Program-made: the position numbers and the translations under genes
Origin: Oscillospiraceae bacterium
GTDB taxonomy: Bacteria; Bacillota; Clostridia; Oscillospirales; Oscillospiraceae
DNA: 64,000 nucleotides
Direction of reading: 5' to 3'
NCBI GenBank assembly: GCA_017429835.1
Contig: JAFROD010000007.1
Location: 1-64,000 of the forward strand
Notes under the pieces: model-generated
What the model was told of the DNA's origin: nothing
Database searches by the model: none
What the model saw: the letters and a program-made list of their open reading frames with translations, nothing else
In this document: positions 26,632 through 34,157 of the stretch, piece by piece
Layout of the letters: every line of letters begins with the position of its first letter
How positions within the stretch are numbered: position 1 is the stretch's first letter

Positions 26632-26720
26632 CTTTTCTGCGGAAAAGCCACGGCGGTTGCGACAGTCCACAGGACTGTCGCCAAGAGCCGCCTTTCGAAT
26701 CCAGTCACACAAGAAAGAAG

Positions 26721-26758
26721 AACAATCGGGGTAGTCCGAAAGGACTGCCCCGATTGTT
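26721..26758. terminator. Hairpin next to tRNA-Pro fragment copy 4
   Basis: AACAATCGGGG at 26721-26731 pairs with CCCCGATTGTT at 26748-26758, with further pairing of AGTCC with GGACT inside. It adjoins the CCA end of the fragment at 26758-26802; on the minus strand a TTCTTCTTTCTT tract follows, as in an intrinsic terminator. Confidence 0.7.
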
Positions 26759-26802
26759 GGTCCGAGTGACTGGATTCGAACCAGCGGCCTCTTGAACCCC
26801 AT
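26758..26802 (-). repeat. tRNA-Pro 3'-end fragment (anticodon loop to CCA), copy 4
   Basis: These 45 bases match the intact tRNA-Pro(GGG) from the anticodon loop (ATGGGGTT) to the CCA. As in copy 2, identity ends in the anticodon loop. The bases just beyond it (TCGGAAATACCG at about 26845) also resemble those beyond copy 2 (TCGGAAAATACCG at about 7812), so both copies share outer flanks. Confidence 0.8.
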
Positions 26803-27016
26803 AGAACATCATTTTTTCAACGTTTTTAGAAAATTCAGATGCCTCGGAAATACCGTAAAATCGAGGCCTTTTTGGATTCGAAAAATTCTCAATTTTCTGT
26901 ATTTTTATGCTGCTCGTTTTCCGATTCCACACAACAAACCGTAGTAACTGTCAGCCCCGGTTTCCCCAGTATTTATCAGGGTTTTTGGGCAAATAGCTCG
27001 TAATCCTCCCCTAACA

Positions 27017-27265
27017 GGATTACGTGAATTTCGGCAACGCTTCTGTTCTAATAATTGCGTAATTGGGTCTTCGCCTACTGCTTGTCTAAAGACGTGATCG
27101 GCGCACTGCTTTTCATGATAACAAATAACGTGAACGAGCGTCTTTTCGATTTTCACAAATTACGTGAATTGCCAAGTAACTTGCTAATCAACGATTACGC
27201 GATATGCCTTCACTATTTCCTGCGAAAATTTTTGAAAAAAGAGGATACAAATTACGTGAATTCGA
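27017..27265. repeat. Cluster of ATTACGTGAATT repeats (iteron-like)
   Basis: The clearest copies are at about 27018 (GATTACGTGAATT), 27154-27172 (CACAAATTACGTGAATT) and 27246-27262 (ACAAATTACGTGAATT). A near copy is at 27121 (ACAAATAACGTGAAC) and weaker ones at 27050 and 27191. All have the same orientation. The stretch 26803-27438 otherwise shows no gene I can support. Confidence 0.55.
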
Positions 27266-27438
27266 GCGTACCTTCTTTTGGATGCCTGCCTGTGCATTTC
27301 AGTTTTGCGAAATTGCTCTCTTTTATTTAGACTACTACTCTCTTTTGGAAATTCCTGCGTGCACCGTAATTATTATATTATTATTAGATCATGGGGAGCA
27401 ACGCCGGATTACTGTTTCTTTCATTCTAAAAATAATTG

Positions 27439-27474
27439 TTTACTTTTACGCTCTGATTTGCTATAATTCAGAGC
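27439..27474 (+). promoter_or_regulatory. Promoter and palindromic operator of the second abiE module
   Basis: TTTACT (27439-27444), 17 bp, TATAAT (27462-27467). The perfect inverted repeat GCTCTGA (27450-27456) and TCAGAGC (27468-27474) encloses the -10 box, the same layout as at the first abiE promoter but with a different sequence. Confidence 0.75.
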
Positions 27475-27488
27475 GAGAAAGTCAGGTG

Positions 27489-28088
27489 ATGATTTTGAGC
27501 AAAATGGAACTGCTGGATCAACTCGTCGCGGCTGGCAACGGGTATCTTCGGACGGCGGACGTCGTTGCAAACGGCATTTCAAAAATGACGCTGGCGGAGT
27601 ATGCCGCGAAGCGAAACATGGAGCGGGTGGCACAGGGCGTTTATCTTTCGGAGGATGGCTGGGCCGATGCGCTGTATATCCTGCATCTGACGAATAGCCG
27701 GATTGTGTTTTCTCACGAAACAGCTTTGCTGCTTCACGGGCTGATGGAGCGGGAGCCGACGCAAATCAGTGTTACCGTTCCCGCCGGTTACAATGCGACA
27801 CATCTGCGGAGGAAAGGCATTCGTGTGTATCAGGCAAAGCCGGAGTTTGCCGCACTCGGCGTGACAGAGGTGCAAACGAGCTTCGGTAATCCGGTTCCGA
27901 CGTATGATATGGAGCGCAGCATTTGCGATCTGTTTCGCCGCAAGGATGAGACAGACGTACAGGTATTTCAATTCGCATTGAAGGAATATATGGCAAGCGA
28001 CAAGAAAAACCTGCACCGCCTGATGCACTATGCCAGAATGTTTCATATAGAACCGCAAATGCGGACATACACGGAGGTGTTGTTATGA
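27489..28088 (+). CDS. AbiEi-type antitoxin / transcriptional regulator (second module)
   Basis: A 199-residue protein with an N-terminal winged-helix domain (R-T-A-D-V-V-A-N-G-I, then R-V-A-Q-G-V-Y-L-S) and the AbiEi C-terminal domain with Y-D-M-E-R-S-I-C-D-L. It is similar in plan to the antitoxin at 8933 but clearly different in sequence. The ATG at 27489 is chosen because it follows the promoter directly; another ATG lies at 27504 with AGGTGA in better position. The stop overlaps the next start (ATGA), where only a stub of the toxin gene remains. Confidence 0.82.
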   Translation: MILSKMELLDQLVAAGNGYLRTADVVANGISKMTLAEYAAKRNMERVAQGVYLSEDGWADALYILHLTNSRIVFSHETALLLHGLMEREPTQISVTVPAGYNATHLRRKGIRVYQAKPEFAALGVTEVQTSFGNPVPTYDMERSICDLFRRKDETDVQVFQFALKEYMASDKKNLHRLMHYARMFHIEPQMRTYTEVLL

Positions 28089-28216
28089 TCAAAACCGCAA
28101 CGCAGTTGAAAGCCAAGGTCCGCAATCTCTCCGGCGGAGACAGTCTGAAAGCGCAGACGCTGATTCGTACCTTTATCATGGAGCGCTTTTTAGAGCGCAT
28201 TTCGGTTTCGGCTTAG
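28085..28216 (+). pseudogene. AbiEii toxin, truncated to 43 codons
   Basis: It starts M-I-K-T-A-T-Q-L-K-A-K-V and reaches I-M-E-R-F-L-E-R-I-S-V-S, matching the first 40 or so residues of AbiEii at 8073-8936 (L-E-R-F-L-E-R-V-S-V-S). A TAG ends it before the nucleotidyltransferase motifs. The break falls just before the regulatory repeat at 28233, so a later insertion or deletion probably removed the toxin and left an orphan antitoxin. Confidence 0.8.
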
Positions 28217-28232
28217 GATCCCTTCTGTGTCC

Positions 28233-28258
28233 GTCAATGGGGGTTTCCTGAATGTCAA
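28233..28258. promoter_or_regulatory. Paired GTCAA boxes, copy A
   Basis: GTCAA at 28233-28237 and again at 28254-28258, 21 bp apart, with GGGGTTTCC between. The same arrangement occurs at 39814-39839 and 44676-44701. Here it lies just upstream of the promoter at 28270. Confidence 0.7.
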
Positions 28259-28269
28259 ACTCTATTTCC

Positions 28270-28298
28270 TTGACACGCACAAGTTTTCCCCTTATACT
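28270..28298 (+). promoter_or_regulatory. Promoter of the MATE-GHKL / oxidoreductase unit
   Basis: TTGACA at 28270-28275, a 17-bp spacer and TATACT at 28293-28298: near-consensus sigma-A promoter 46 bp before the start at 28345. Confidence 0.8.
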
Positions 28299-28344
28299 GA
28301 TTTCTGATAATTAGGCTCTTTCCCGCCGCAAAGGAGGACTGTCC

Positions 28345-30198
28345 TTGACCATGAAGGTTTCAGGAAAATTGAAAAATCTCCGGCAAAAAGACGTCATTTC
28401 CAAGATGTTCTTCTCTGCTTCGATCGCCATGATGTTCACGGTGCTTGTCGGCACGGCGGCACAGTTTGTCGATGGAATCATAACCAGCCGGTTTTTGGGA
28501 AACGACGCATACTCCGCGATCTCTCTGTTCGGTCCGCTGAACGGCATTTTTCTGATGCTGGCGTCCTTCCTCGCCTCCGGGAATCAGATCGTCTTCGCAG
28601 GTTATATCGGAGAAGGAAAAAAGGATCGGGCAAACAGCGTCTTTTCCTTCTGCGTTTTAGCCGGGTTGTTGATCTCCGCGATTCTGATCCTGCTCTGTAT
28701 CGTGATCCCGGATCCGCTCCTGGCATACTGCGGCGTGACAAAAGATGCCAAGCCAGTCATATACGAAAACATGCTTTCCTATATGCGGGGCTACCTCTTC
28801 GGAATCCCGGCGCTGATCGCCGTGCAGATCATCGGACCGATCGTCGTCCTCGACAACGGCAAGAAGATTTTCAGCCTTTCGGCGATCGTTCTGTGCGTCA
28901 GCGACATCGCGCTTGATCTGCTCAACGCGCTGGTCGTGCACGGCGGAACCTTCGGCATGGGCGTCGCCACGTCCGTATCCCTGACGATCCAGCTTGGGAT
29001 GCTCGTCGCGTTTCTGCTGCGCAAGGGAGGTCGTGCCCGTTTTTCACTGAAAGCATTGCGCTCCAAAGACGTCTCCGAGCTTTCCAAATCCGGTTCGCCG
29101 ACGCTGGTGCAGAGTCTGGCGATCAGTCTGCGTGACGTCAGCATCAACCGCCTCAACCTGCTCTTCGCCGTTTCCACGGCGGCAATCGTCGCCAGAGGCA
29201 TTCAGTATGATTTCAACATGGTGCTCTTCTGTATCTCAGACGGACTTGCAAGCACCATGGTCTCCATGTCTGGCATCTATCACAGCGTCGAGGACAAGGC
29301 AGGACTCCGGCGCGTGTTCAAATACGGCATGGGGCTTTCGATGCGGTTTGCCGTCGCAACCTTCGCGGTCGTATTCCTCTGCGCCCCGCTGATCGCCGGT
29401 TTCTATACGTCAGACCCGGAGACGGCTTCGTTCAGTACCTTTGCGATCCGCTGCATGGCGCTTTCTCTGCTCGCGGATACCCCGATCTGTATCTATATCA
29501 ATTATTTGAAGGGCATCCGCAACCGGCGCACGGTCATCCTTCTGAATATTATGGATCGGTTTGTGCTTCCCGTTGTCTGCGCAGCGGTATTGTCCTTCCT
29601 GTTCGGCTCCAAGGGGCTGCTTGCCTCCATTGCGCTTGGCAAATTCCTGTTGCTTGGAGCGATCATAGGGATCCTTTGGATCAAAAACAAGAAGTTCCCC
29701 CGCAATGCGGAGCAGCTGATGCTCCTGCCCGAAAGCTTCGGCGGCAGCAGCAGCGACAACCTCTACGGAAGCGTTACGACTATGGAGGACGTGTTGCGCG
29801 AAAGTCGGCGGATGGAGGGCTTTTGCCTGATCCAGGGGACTGATGCGAAAAGCGCAACGCGAATGTCGCTGCTTATGGAGGAAATGGGAGGCAATATCGT
29901 TCAGCACAGCAGCCTCGGCGCCGGGAAGACGTCCGGCGCGGAATACCGTCTGTTTGTCAACGAAAACAGTCTCTGCCTGACGCTGCGGGATTATAACCAG
30001 GCGTTCGATCCCATCGCGTGGGATCATGCCAATTCGGACAGAGAGATCGACGAGGGAGTGGGCATCCGTATGGTCATGGCGCTTGCGAAGGATACCCGAT
30101 ATTTCAACGCCTTTAACAGCAACAATCTGATTCTTTGGCTGGACGTGGAGGAGAAAGAGGAAGCCTACGTCGCGCCGGGTAAGGAAACATCAAAGTAA
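28345..30198 (+). CDS. MATE-family transporter fused to a C-terminal RsbW-like GHKL domain
   Basis: Residues about 1-450 are a 12-helix MATE transporter with the family's opening pattern (G-T-A-A-Q-F-V-D-G-I-I-T-S-R-F-L-G). Residues about 480-605 form a GHKL ATPase-like domain akin to RsbW/SpoIIAB: N-box M-E-E-M-G-G-N (Glu and Asn kept), a D-Y-N-Q-A-F-D-P box in place of D-x-G-x-P-F-D-P, a G-V-G-I-R-M-V box and an S-N-N-L-I-L-W end. AGGAGG lies 7 bp before a TTG at 28345; the ATG at 28351 is the alternative. The second gene of the unit starts 24 bp downstream. Substrate unknown. The fused domain suggests transport is gated by, or reports to, the partner switch encoded at 33437-39692. Confidence 0.85.
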   Translation: MTMKVSGKLKNLRQKDVISKMFFSASIAMMFTVLVGTAAQFVDGIITSRFLGNDAYSAISLFGPLNGIFLMLASFLASGNQIVFAGYIGEGKKDRANSVFSFCVLAGLLISAILILLCIVIPDPLLAYCGVTKDAKPVIYENMLSYMRGYLFGIPALIAVQIIGPIVVLDNGKKIFSLSAIVLCVSDIALDLLNALVVHGGTFGMGVATSVSLTIQLGMLVAFLLRKGGRARFSLKALRSKDVSELSKSGSPTLVQSLAISLRDVSINRLNLLFAVSTAAIVARGIQYDFNMVLFCISDGLASTMVSMSGIYHSVEDKAGLRRVFKYGMGLSMRFAVATFAVVFLCAPLIAGFYTSDPETASFSTFAIRCMALSLLADTPICIYINYLKGIRNRRTVILLNIMDRFVLPVVCAAVLSFLFGSKGLLASIALGKFLLLGAIIGILWIKNKKFPRNAEQLMLLPESFGGSSSDNLYGSVTTMEDVLRESRRMEGFCLIQGTDAKSATRMSLLMEEMGGNIVQHSSLGAGKTSGAEYRLFVNENSLCLTLRDYNQAFDPIAWDHANSDREIDEGVGIRMVMALAKDTRYFNAFNSNNLILWLDVEEKEEAYVAPGKETSK

Positions 30199-30222
30199 AC
30201 CGACAAAGGGAGATATATTCGT

Positions 30223-31590
30223 ATGTCAAAGAAATGTCATCTGATCGTTGTGGGGTTTGACGAGATCGTCCTTAATAAGTATCTGGAGCTTGTGGACGAA
30301 GCGATCAGGGAAGGGATTCTCGACGGATACTCGATCGTCGATCTTGCGAAAGAACGGGAAGAGGTCGAAAAGCATCTGAAAAGAGCCCTCCTCCAGCCGG
30401 AACGAACCTACTATCTGCAAACGCCTGATCTTCTGCATGAGGCGGAACAGCTGGCGGAATTCGACGAGATTGCGCGGAAGCTCCGGGCAGAGCACGGTGA
30501 GATCAAGGTCTACATCGCAACGGAGGCCAGCTATCACGAGCGCTATCTGAAATACTGCGTGGAGCACGGCATTTCCTGTTTGGTGGAAAAGCCGGTGCTG
30601 CTGCCGCTCAAGGACGGGAAGTTCTACCCGGAACTCATGGTCGAGCGGATGGAATACTATTTGGAGCAGGCGGAGAAGAACCGTTGCAACGTCTCGGTCA
30701 TGACGTTGGGCAGATGTCACGAGATCTACGCCGACGTCGTGTACAATATGATTCGGGAGAAAATGCAGAAGTATCAAGCGCCGCTGACCTCGTTCCACAT
30801 CAAGCACGCGGGCGGCGTCTGGAATCTGCACCGCGAATACCTGACACGGGAGGATCACCCCTATCGCTACGGCTACGGCATGCTGATGCACGGCGGCTAT
30901 CATTACGTGGATCTGCTGGCGCGCTTTCTGTTGCTGAACAAGCTGGTCTACCCGGAGAAGCAGCTTGAGATCGCCTTCACCTCTTACGCGGCGTATCCGA
31001 CCGATCAGAACGACCGGATCCCAAAGCCGATCAGCGAACGTTTCGACGACAACTGCCCGGATTGGTGGAAAACCGAGGGCAAGGGCGTCGCCTGGGGCGA
31101 GACAGACATCACCTCGACCTTCTGTCTGCGGGACAAGGAAACGAAACGGGTCATCACCCTGGGCACGATCGCCATGGAGCAGACGACGCCGTCCGTCCGG
31201 ACCTGGACGGAGTTCCCGGAGGGGCTGTACAATAAGAACGGAAGAGTGTCCAATCTGGATATGGAGATCCAGCTTTCCACGCTCTTTGCCGCCAGCGTCA
31301 AGTGCTACAAGATCCCCCGCGACGACGGGAAATTCGTGGAGCACGTTCCGGTCAAGCCGATCGTCATCACGAGAGCCAATCCAAAGCTGCTGCCCGACGA
31401 GGAATACGAGACGAAAACGTTCTATCCGGAGTGCTACAACAGCACCAGTAATAAGCGGATCATGAACCGCTGGCTGCGGGACGAAGAGACGGTCAGCGCG
31501 CTCAAAGAGCACCTGCCCGTGATGAAGCTGATGCAGGTCATCGCGTTCTCTCTGGAACGGCAGGGCGAATCCGTCGTTGCGGACTTTTGA
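30223..31590 (+). CDS. Gfo/Idh/MocA-like oxidoreductase, divergent
   Basis: A 455-residue protein with the alpha/beta opening of a dinucleotide-binding fold and the V-E-K-P-V motif typical of Gfo/Idh/MocA oxidoreductases (about residue 126), which carry the catalytic-site Lys in E-K-P. The expected G-x-G-x-x-G is not clear: the first strand leads to V-G-F-D-E-I. Cofactor binding is therefore uncertain. It follows the MATE-GHKL gene in one operon and is closed by a palindromic terminator. Its role is probably in sugar or cyclitol metabolism linked to whatever the transporter moves; no substrate can be named. Confidence 0.65.
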   Translation: MSKKCHLIVVGFDEIVLNKYLELVDEAIREGILDGYSIVDLAKEREEVEKHLKRALLQPERTYYLQTPDLLHEAEQLAEFDEIARKLRAEHGEIKVYIATEASYHERYLKYCVEHGISCLVEKPVLLPLKDGKFYPELMVERMEYYLEQAEKNRCNVSVMTLGRCHEIYADVVYNMIREKMQKYQAPLTSFHIKHAGGVWNLHREYLTREDHPYRYGYGMLMHGGYHYVDLLARFLLLNKLVYPEKQLEIAFTSYAAYPTDQNDRIPKPISERFDDNCPDWWKTEGKGVAWGETDITSTFCLRDKETKRVITLGTIAMEQTTPSVRTWTEFPEGLYNKNGRVSNLDMEIQLSTLFAASVKCYKIPRDDGKFVEHVPVKPIVITRANPKLLPDEEYETKTFYPECYNSTSNKRIMNRWLRDEETVSALKEHLPVMKLMQVIAFSLERQGESVVADF

Positions 31591-31607
31591 GCAACGCGAA
31601 CAGAAGC

Positions 31608-31658
31608 ATGTGCATAGAAAAGGAGCCTGCCAAACACAGGCTCCTTTTCTATGCACAT
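31608..31658. terminator. Bidirectional terminator, perfect 22-bp stem
   Basis: ATGTGCATAGAAAAGGAGCC onwards pairs perfectly with its complement over 22 bp, with a 7-base loop. Flanking A and T runs allow termination in both directions, which suits the converging genes at 31590 (+) and 31672 (-). Confidence 0.85.
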
Positions 31659-31671
31659 TTGACGTTTTCGG

Positions 31672-33264
31672 TCATTTTCGCAGGCGGGTGGGATCGAGCT
31701 TACCGAACTTGTTGCCCAGCAGGACGATCTGGCTTTGCAGGCAGTAATTGTTGACGGCGACCGTCAAAAACTCAAAGATGGCGTTCACGGAGATGATCAT
31801 GGCCAGCGCCCCCGCCCGGATGCCGAGCTGCGAGAACAGAATCGAGAAGCAGACGGTCGTGCCGCCGATCACCGGCGGCGTCGCCACCGAGAGGATGAAG
31901 GACAGCAAGAACGCCGCAAGCAACCACGCCCACGTCACCTCGACGCCGTACAGATTCGCCGTAAACAGGCTGCACGCCGTAAAGACGATGCAGTAGCCGG
32001 GGCGGAACAGGATGCCGCCGAGGTTATACGCCAGCGGCGCAAAGTTTGCGTCCACCCCAAGCGGACCGATCAGCGTGTCGATGGTCGTGCTGAAGGCTGC
32101 GCCGTAGTTGGCGCTCGAAAGCGAGATCATAAACGAGGGCAGAAGCTTTTTGAGGTACGTGCGCACGCTGACCTTCAGCCGGATGCAGACATAGAGCGTA
32201 TAGGCAAGAAGCGTGGCGCCCTCGCCCGCCACGACGATCAAAAACAGCTTCCAGAAGCCGGAGATCACCGCCAACTGACCGGATGCGATCAGCCCAAACA
32301 CCATCAAACCGACGTAGACGGAAATAAAATGGTTGAGAGAGGAATTGGAGAGGATGGCGACGGTGTTGACCTCGTCGATGACCTCGGTCAGCCGGTCGGA
32401 CTTCTGCCCCATTTTCAGCATGGTGATGCCGAACATCACGCCGATGATAATGATATGGACCGAATTGAAGTTCAGGATCGGGGAGAGAATGTTGTTCGGC
32501 ACGAAATCGATTAGAATGTCAAAAAAGTCAAAGAAGTCGATCGACACCCGGGACGACATGCCGAAGGTCATGCCCGGGATCATCCATGCCGTGTTCAGCA
32601 ACGTGAGCAGGAACGCTACCAGCAGGAAACTGCGGATCATCCGCCTGCCGATGCTGCTGAAGGTGGAAATATCCCCGAGCCGCACGATGCCGAGGGTGAT
32701 CGCGCCGAAGCACATCACCGTCGCCATCACGCACAGAAGTCCGGTAAAAGCGTTGGTGAGCGGCGTGATGATCCGCTCGGCGATCACCGGAGCCGTCTCG
32801 GGAGCAAGCGCCTTGCACAGCAGACCGGCTGCCGCGCCGACGCCGATGCCGAGGAGAATGGTGACAAGCTGACTCATGCGGCGCTTTTTTGCTACGGTAA
32901 AGGTGACCAGGTTCGCGCCGCCGCGGTAGCGCCACGCCCGGTTGAGCGTCTCGGAATTTGCCAGCAGCGAGCCCATAACGGACGCCTCTGAGGCGTCCTC
33001 CTCATGGAACGGGTCCATGCGCTCGCCCTTGACCCGCAGGGAGACGCGGAAGGCGCCGAAGAACCGGGAAAAGCGCAGCGATACCACTGTCTGTTCCGAG
33101 AAGGCGTCACGGTATTGGAGCATCGTTTCTTCCAGCATAAAGCGCAGACGCAGCGCGTCCTTCGGGTCGATCTTCTCCTTTTTTAGCAGTGCATCCGTTT
33201 CCTCTACGGAGCGGTCGATCTCCGCCGCAGTCAGCGCAAACATATCCTGCAAGGTTTTTTCCAT
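31672..33264 (-). CDS. Dicarboxylate-type (SDF) cation symporter fused to an N-terminal GHKL-like domain
   Basis: The first 125 residues are soluble and resemble a degenerate RsbW-like GHKL domain: M-L-E-E-T-M-L-Q-Y in the N-box place, V-K-G-E-R-M-D-P-F in the G1 place, then S-V-M-G-S-L-L and a G-G-A-N-L-V-T-F end. From about 135 on, the helices follow the glutamate/dicarboxylate:cation symporter fold. The serine-rich hairpin is altered to I-S-L-S-S-A-N-Y-G, and the usual N-M-D-G-T cation/substrate motif is replaced by Y-N-L-G-G-I-L-F-R-P-G. Substrate or coupling ion probably differs from GltP/DctA. GGGGAGG precedes the ATG. Last gene of the PP2C operon. Confidence 0.8.
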   Translation of the reverse strand: MEKTLQDMFALTAAEIDRSVEETDALLKKEKIDPKDALRLRFMLEETMLQYRDAFSEQTVVSLRFSRFFGAFRVSLRVKGERMDPFHEEDASEASVMGSLLANSETLNRAWRYRGGANLVTFTVAKKRRMSQLVTILLGIGVGAAAGLLCKALAPETAPVIAERIITPLTNAFTGLLCVMATVMCFGAITLGIVRLGDISTFSSIGRRMIRSFLLVAFLLTLLNTAWMIPGMTFGMSSRVSIDFFDFFDILIDFVPNNILSPILNFNSVHIIIIGVMFGITMLKMGQKSDRLTEVIDEVNTVAILSNSSLNHFISVYVGLMVFGLIASGQLAVISGFWKLFLIVVAGEGATLLAYTLYVCIRLKVSVRTYLKKLLPSFMISLSSANYGAAFSTTIDTLIGPLGVDANFAPLAYNLGGILFRPGYCIVFTACSLFTANLYGVEVTWAWLLAAFLLSFILSVATPPVIGGTTVCFSILFSQLGIRAGALAMIISVNAIFEFLTVAVNNYCLQSQIVLLGNKFGKLDPTRLRK

Positions 33265-33325
33265 AAATCGACAACCTCCCCTGTACGAATCTCTCTACTG
33301 TGCCGCGCGACAGTTTTGACGGTGG

Positions 33326-33391
33326 CTATACGTCGAGCCGCTGGTCTTGATCGTCTTCACCATCCGGATACCGGAATAATTGCTCTTTCAT
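33326..33391 (-). CDS. Possible 21-residue peptide between the STAS and symporter genes
   Basis: The only larger gap of the PP2C operon (33265-33436) contains an ATG at 33391 preceded by GGAGGAGAAGACT, a strong ribosome site. The reading frame encodes M-K-E-Q-L-F-R-Y-P-D and ends after 21 residues, very acidic in its second half. It may be a translated small protein or a leader that couples translation to the symporter gene. No family is recognised. Confidence 0.4.
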   Translation of the reverse strand: MKEQLFRYPDGEDDQDQRLDV

Positions 33392-33436
33392 AGTCTTCTC
33401 CTCCGTGACCCACAGATCGTAGATCGCTTATTTGCT

Positions 33437-33733
33437 CTATGCAATCGTCAGTATGTCTGCAAAGCCGGTGACGTCAAACACTTCCATGACGATTTCGTTG
33501 GCGTTCACGATCTTCATGCCGCCCTTTTTGCTCATGGTCTTGTGCGCTGAGAGCAGAACGCGCAGACCTGCCGAGGAGATATATTCCAAACCGGCAAAAT
33601 CCAGCGTCAGTTCGGAGGCGTCACCCATGCTCGCGCCGAGCTCCTTCTCCAGCTCCGGCGCTGTGGTGGTGTCAAGGCGCCCCTCCAGGCCGACGGTAAG
33701 CGCTGCTCCGTTTTCGATTTTTGTGATCTTCAT
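33437..33733 (-). CDS. STAS-domain anti-sigma-factor antagonist (SpoIIAA/RsbV type)
   Basis: A 98-residue single STAS domain. The conserved phosphorylation site lies in L-E-Y-I-S-S-A-G-L-R (Ser53/Ser54), as in SpoIIAA and RsbV. In such switches the kinase phosphorylates this serine and a PP2C phosphatase removes the phosphate; the unphosphorylated form frees the kinase's other partner. Both enzymes are in the same operon (33750 and 38175). GGGAGGAAACGAAG precedes the ATG at 33733. No sigma factor gene is nearby, so the final target is open. Confidence 0.92.
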   Translation of the reverse strand: MKITKIENGAALTVGLEGRLDTTTAPELEKELGASMGDASELTLDFAGLEYISSAGLRVLLSAHKTMSKKGGMKIVNANEIVMEVFDVTGFADILTIA

Positions 33734-33749
33734 CTTCGTTTCCTCCCAT

Positions 33750-34157
33750 TCAGATTTGTTTATAAACTGTCAGAATATTACAGCCGTTTTCATATCGGTA
33801 TGCAAGCCGATCCATGGACTTCTTGACCATGAAGATCCCCAGTCCGCCGATCTTGCGCTCCTCGGCAGAAAGCGTCACGTCCGGGTCTGCCTTTTGCAGC
33901 GGGTCGAAGGGAACGCCGCGATCCACGAAGGTGACGGACGCCATTCGGGTCTGTTCGTCAAAGTCGAAGCGCACGGTGGCGTCTCCCGCACCGTCCCCGT
34001 AGGCGTAGTGGGCAATATTGCCGAACAGCTCGTCGATCGCCACGTCGACCTGTATCTGCGCCTTCATCGGGCAGTCCAGCGCCTCGAGCTGCTCGTCAAC
34101 GAACGCCGTAACTGCGGGGATATTCTCAGTCGTCGCTTTTAACGTCAATTCCTTCAA
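33750..34157 (-). CDS. RsbW/SpoIIAB-like serine kinase / anti-sigma factor
   Basis: A 135-residue stand-alone GHKL ATPase. N-box: I-D-E-L-F-G-N (Glu43, Asn47). G1 box: V-D-R-G-V-P-F-D-P (Asp79, Gly81). G2 box: G-G-L-G-I-F-M-V (104-111). All ATP-binding residues are kept, so it is the likely active kinase of the switch. The start is a TTG at 34157 that overlaps the stop of the FGGY kinase gene (TTGA), with GGAGG 9 bp upstream. It is the template to which the fused GHKL domains of neighbouring genes compare. Confidence 0.9.
   Translation of the reverse strand: MKELTLKATTENIPAVTAFVDEQLEALDCPMKAQIQVDVAIDELFGNIAHYAYGDGAGDATVRFDFDEQTRMASVTFVDRGVPFDPLQKADPDVTLSAEERKIGGLGIFMVKKSMDRLAYRYENGCNILTVYKQI

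Noticed and set aside
26905..27330. Frames of 80-90 codons across the ATTACGTGAATT repeats
   Set aside because: No ribosome site and no recognisable domain; the repeats explain the region better.
28233..28298. Sigma-B-like promoters controlled by the RsbW protein
   Set aside because: I looked for GTTTAA and GGGTAT pairs at the switch units and found ordinary TTGACA/TACAAT-type promoters instead.
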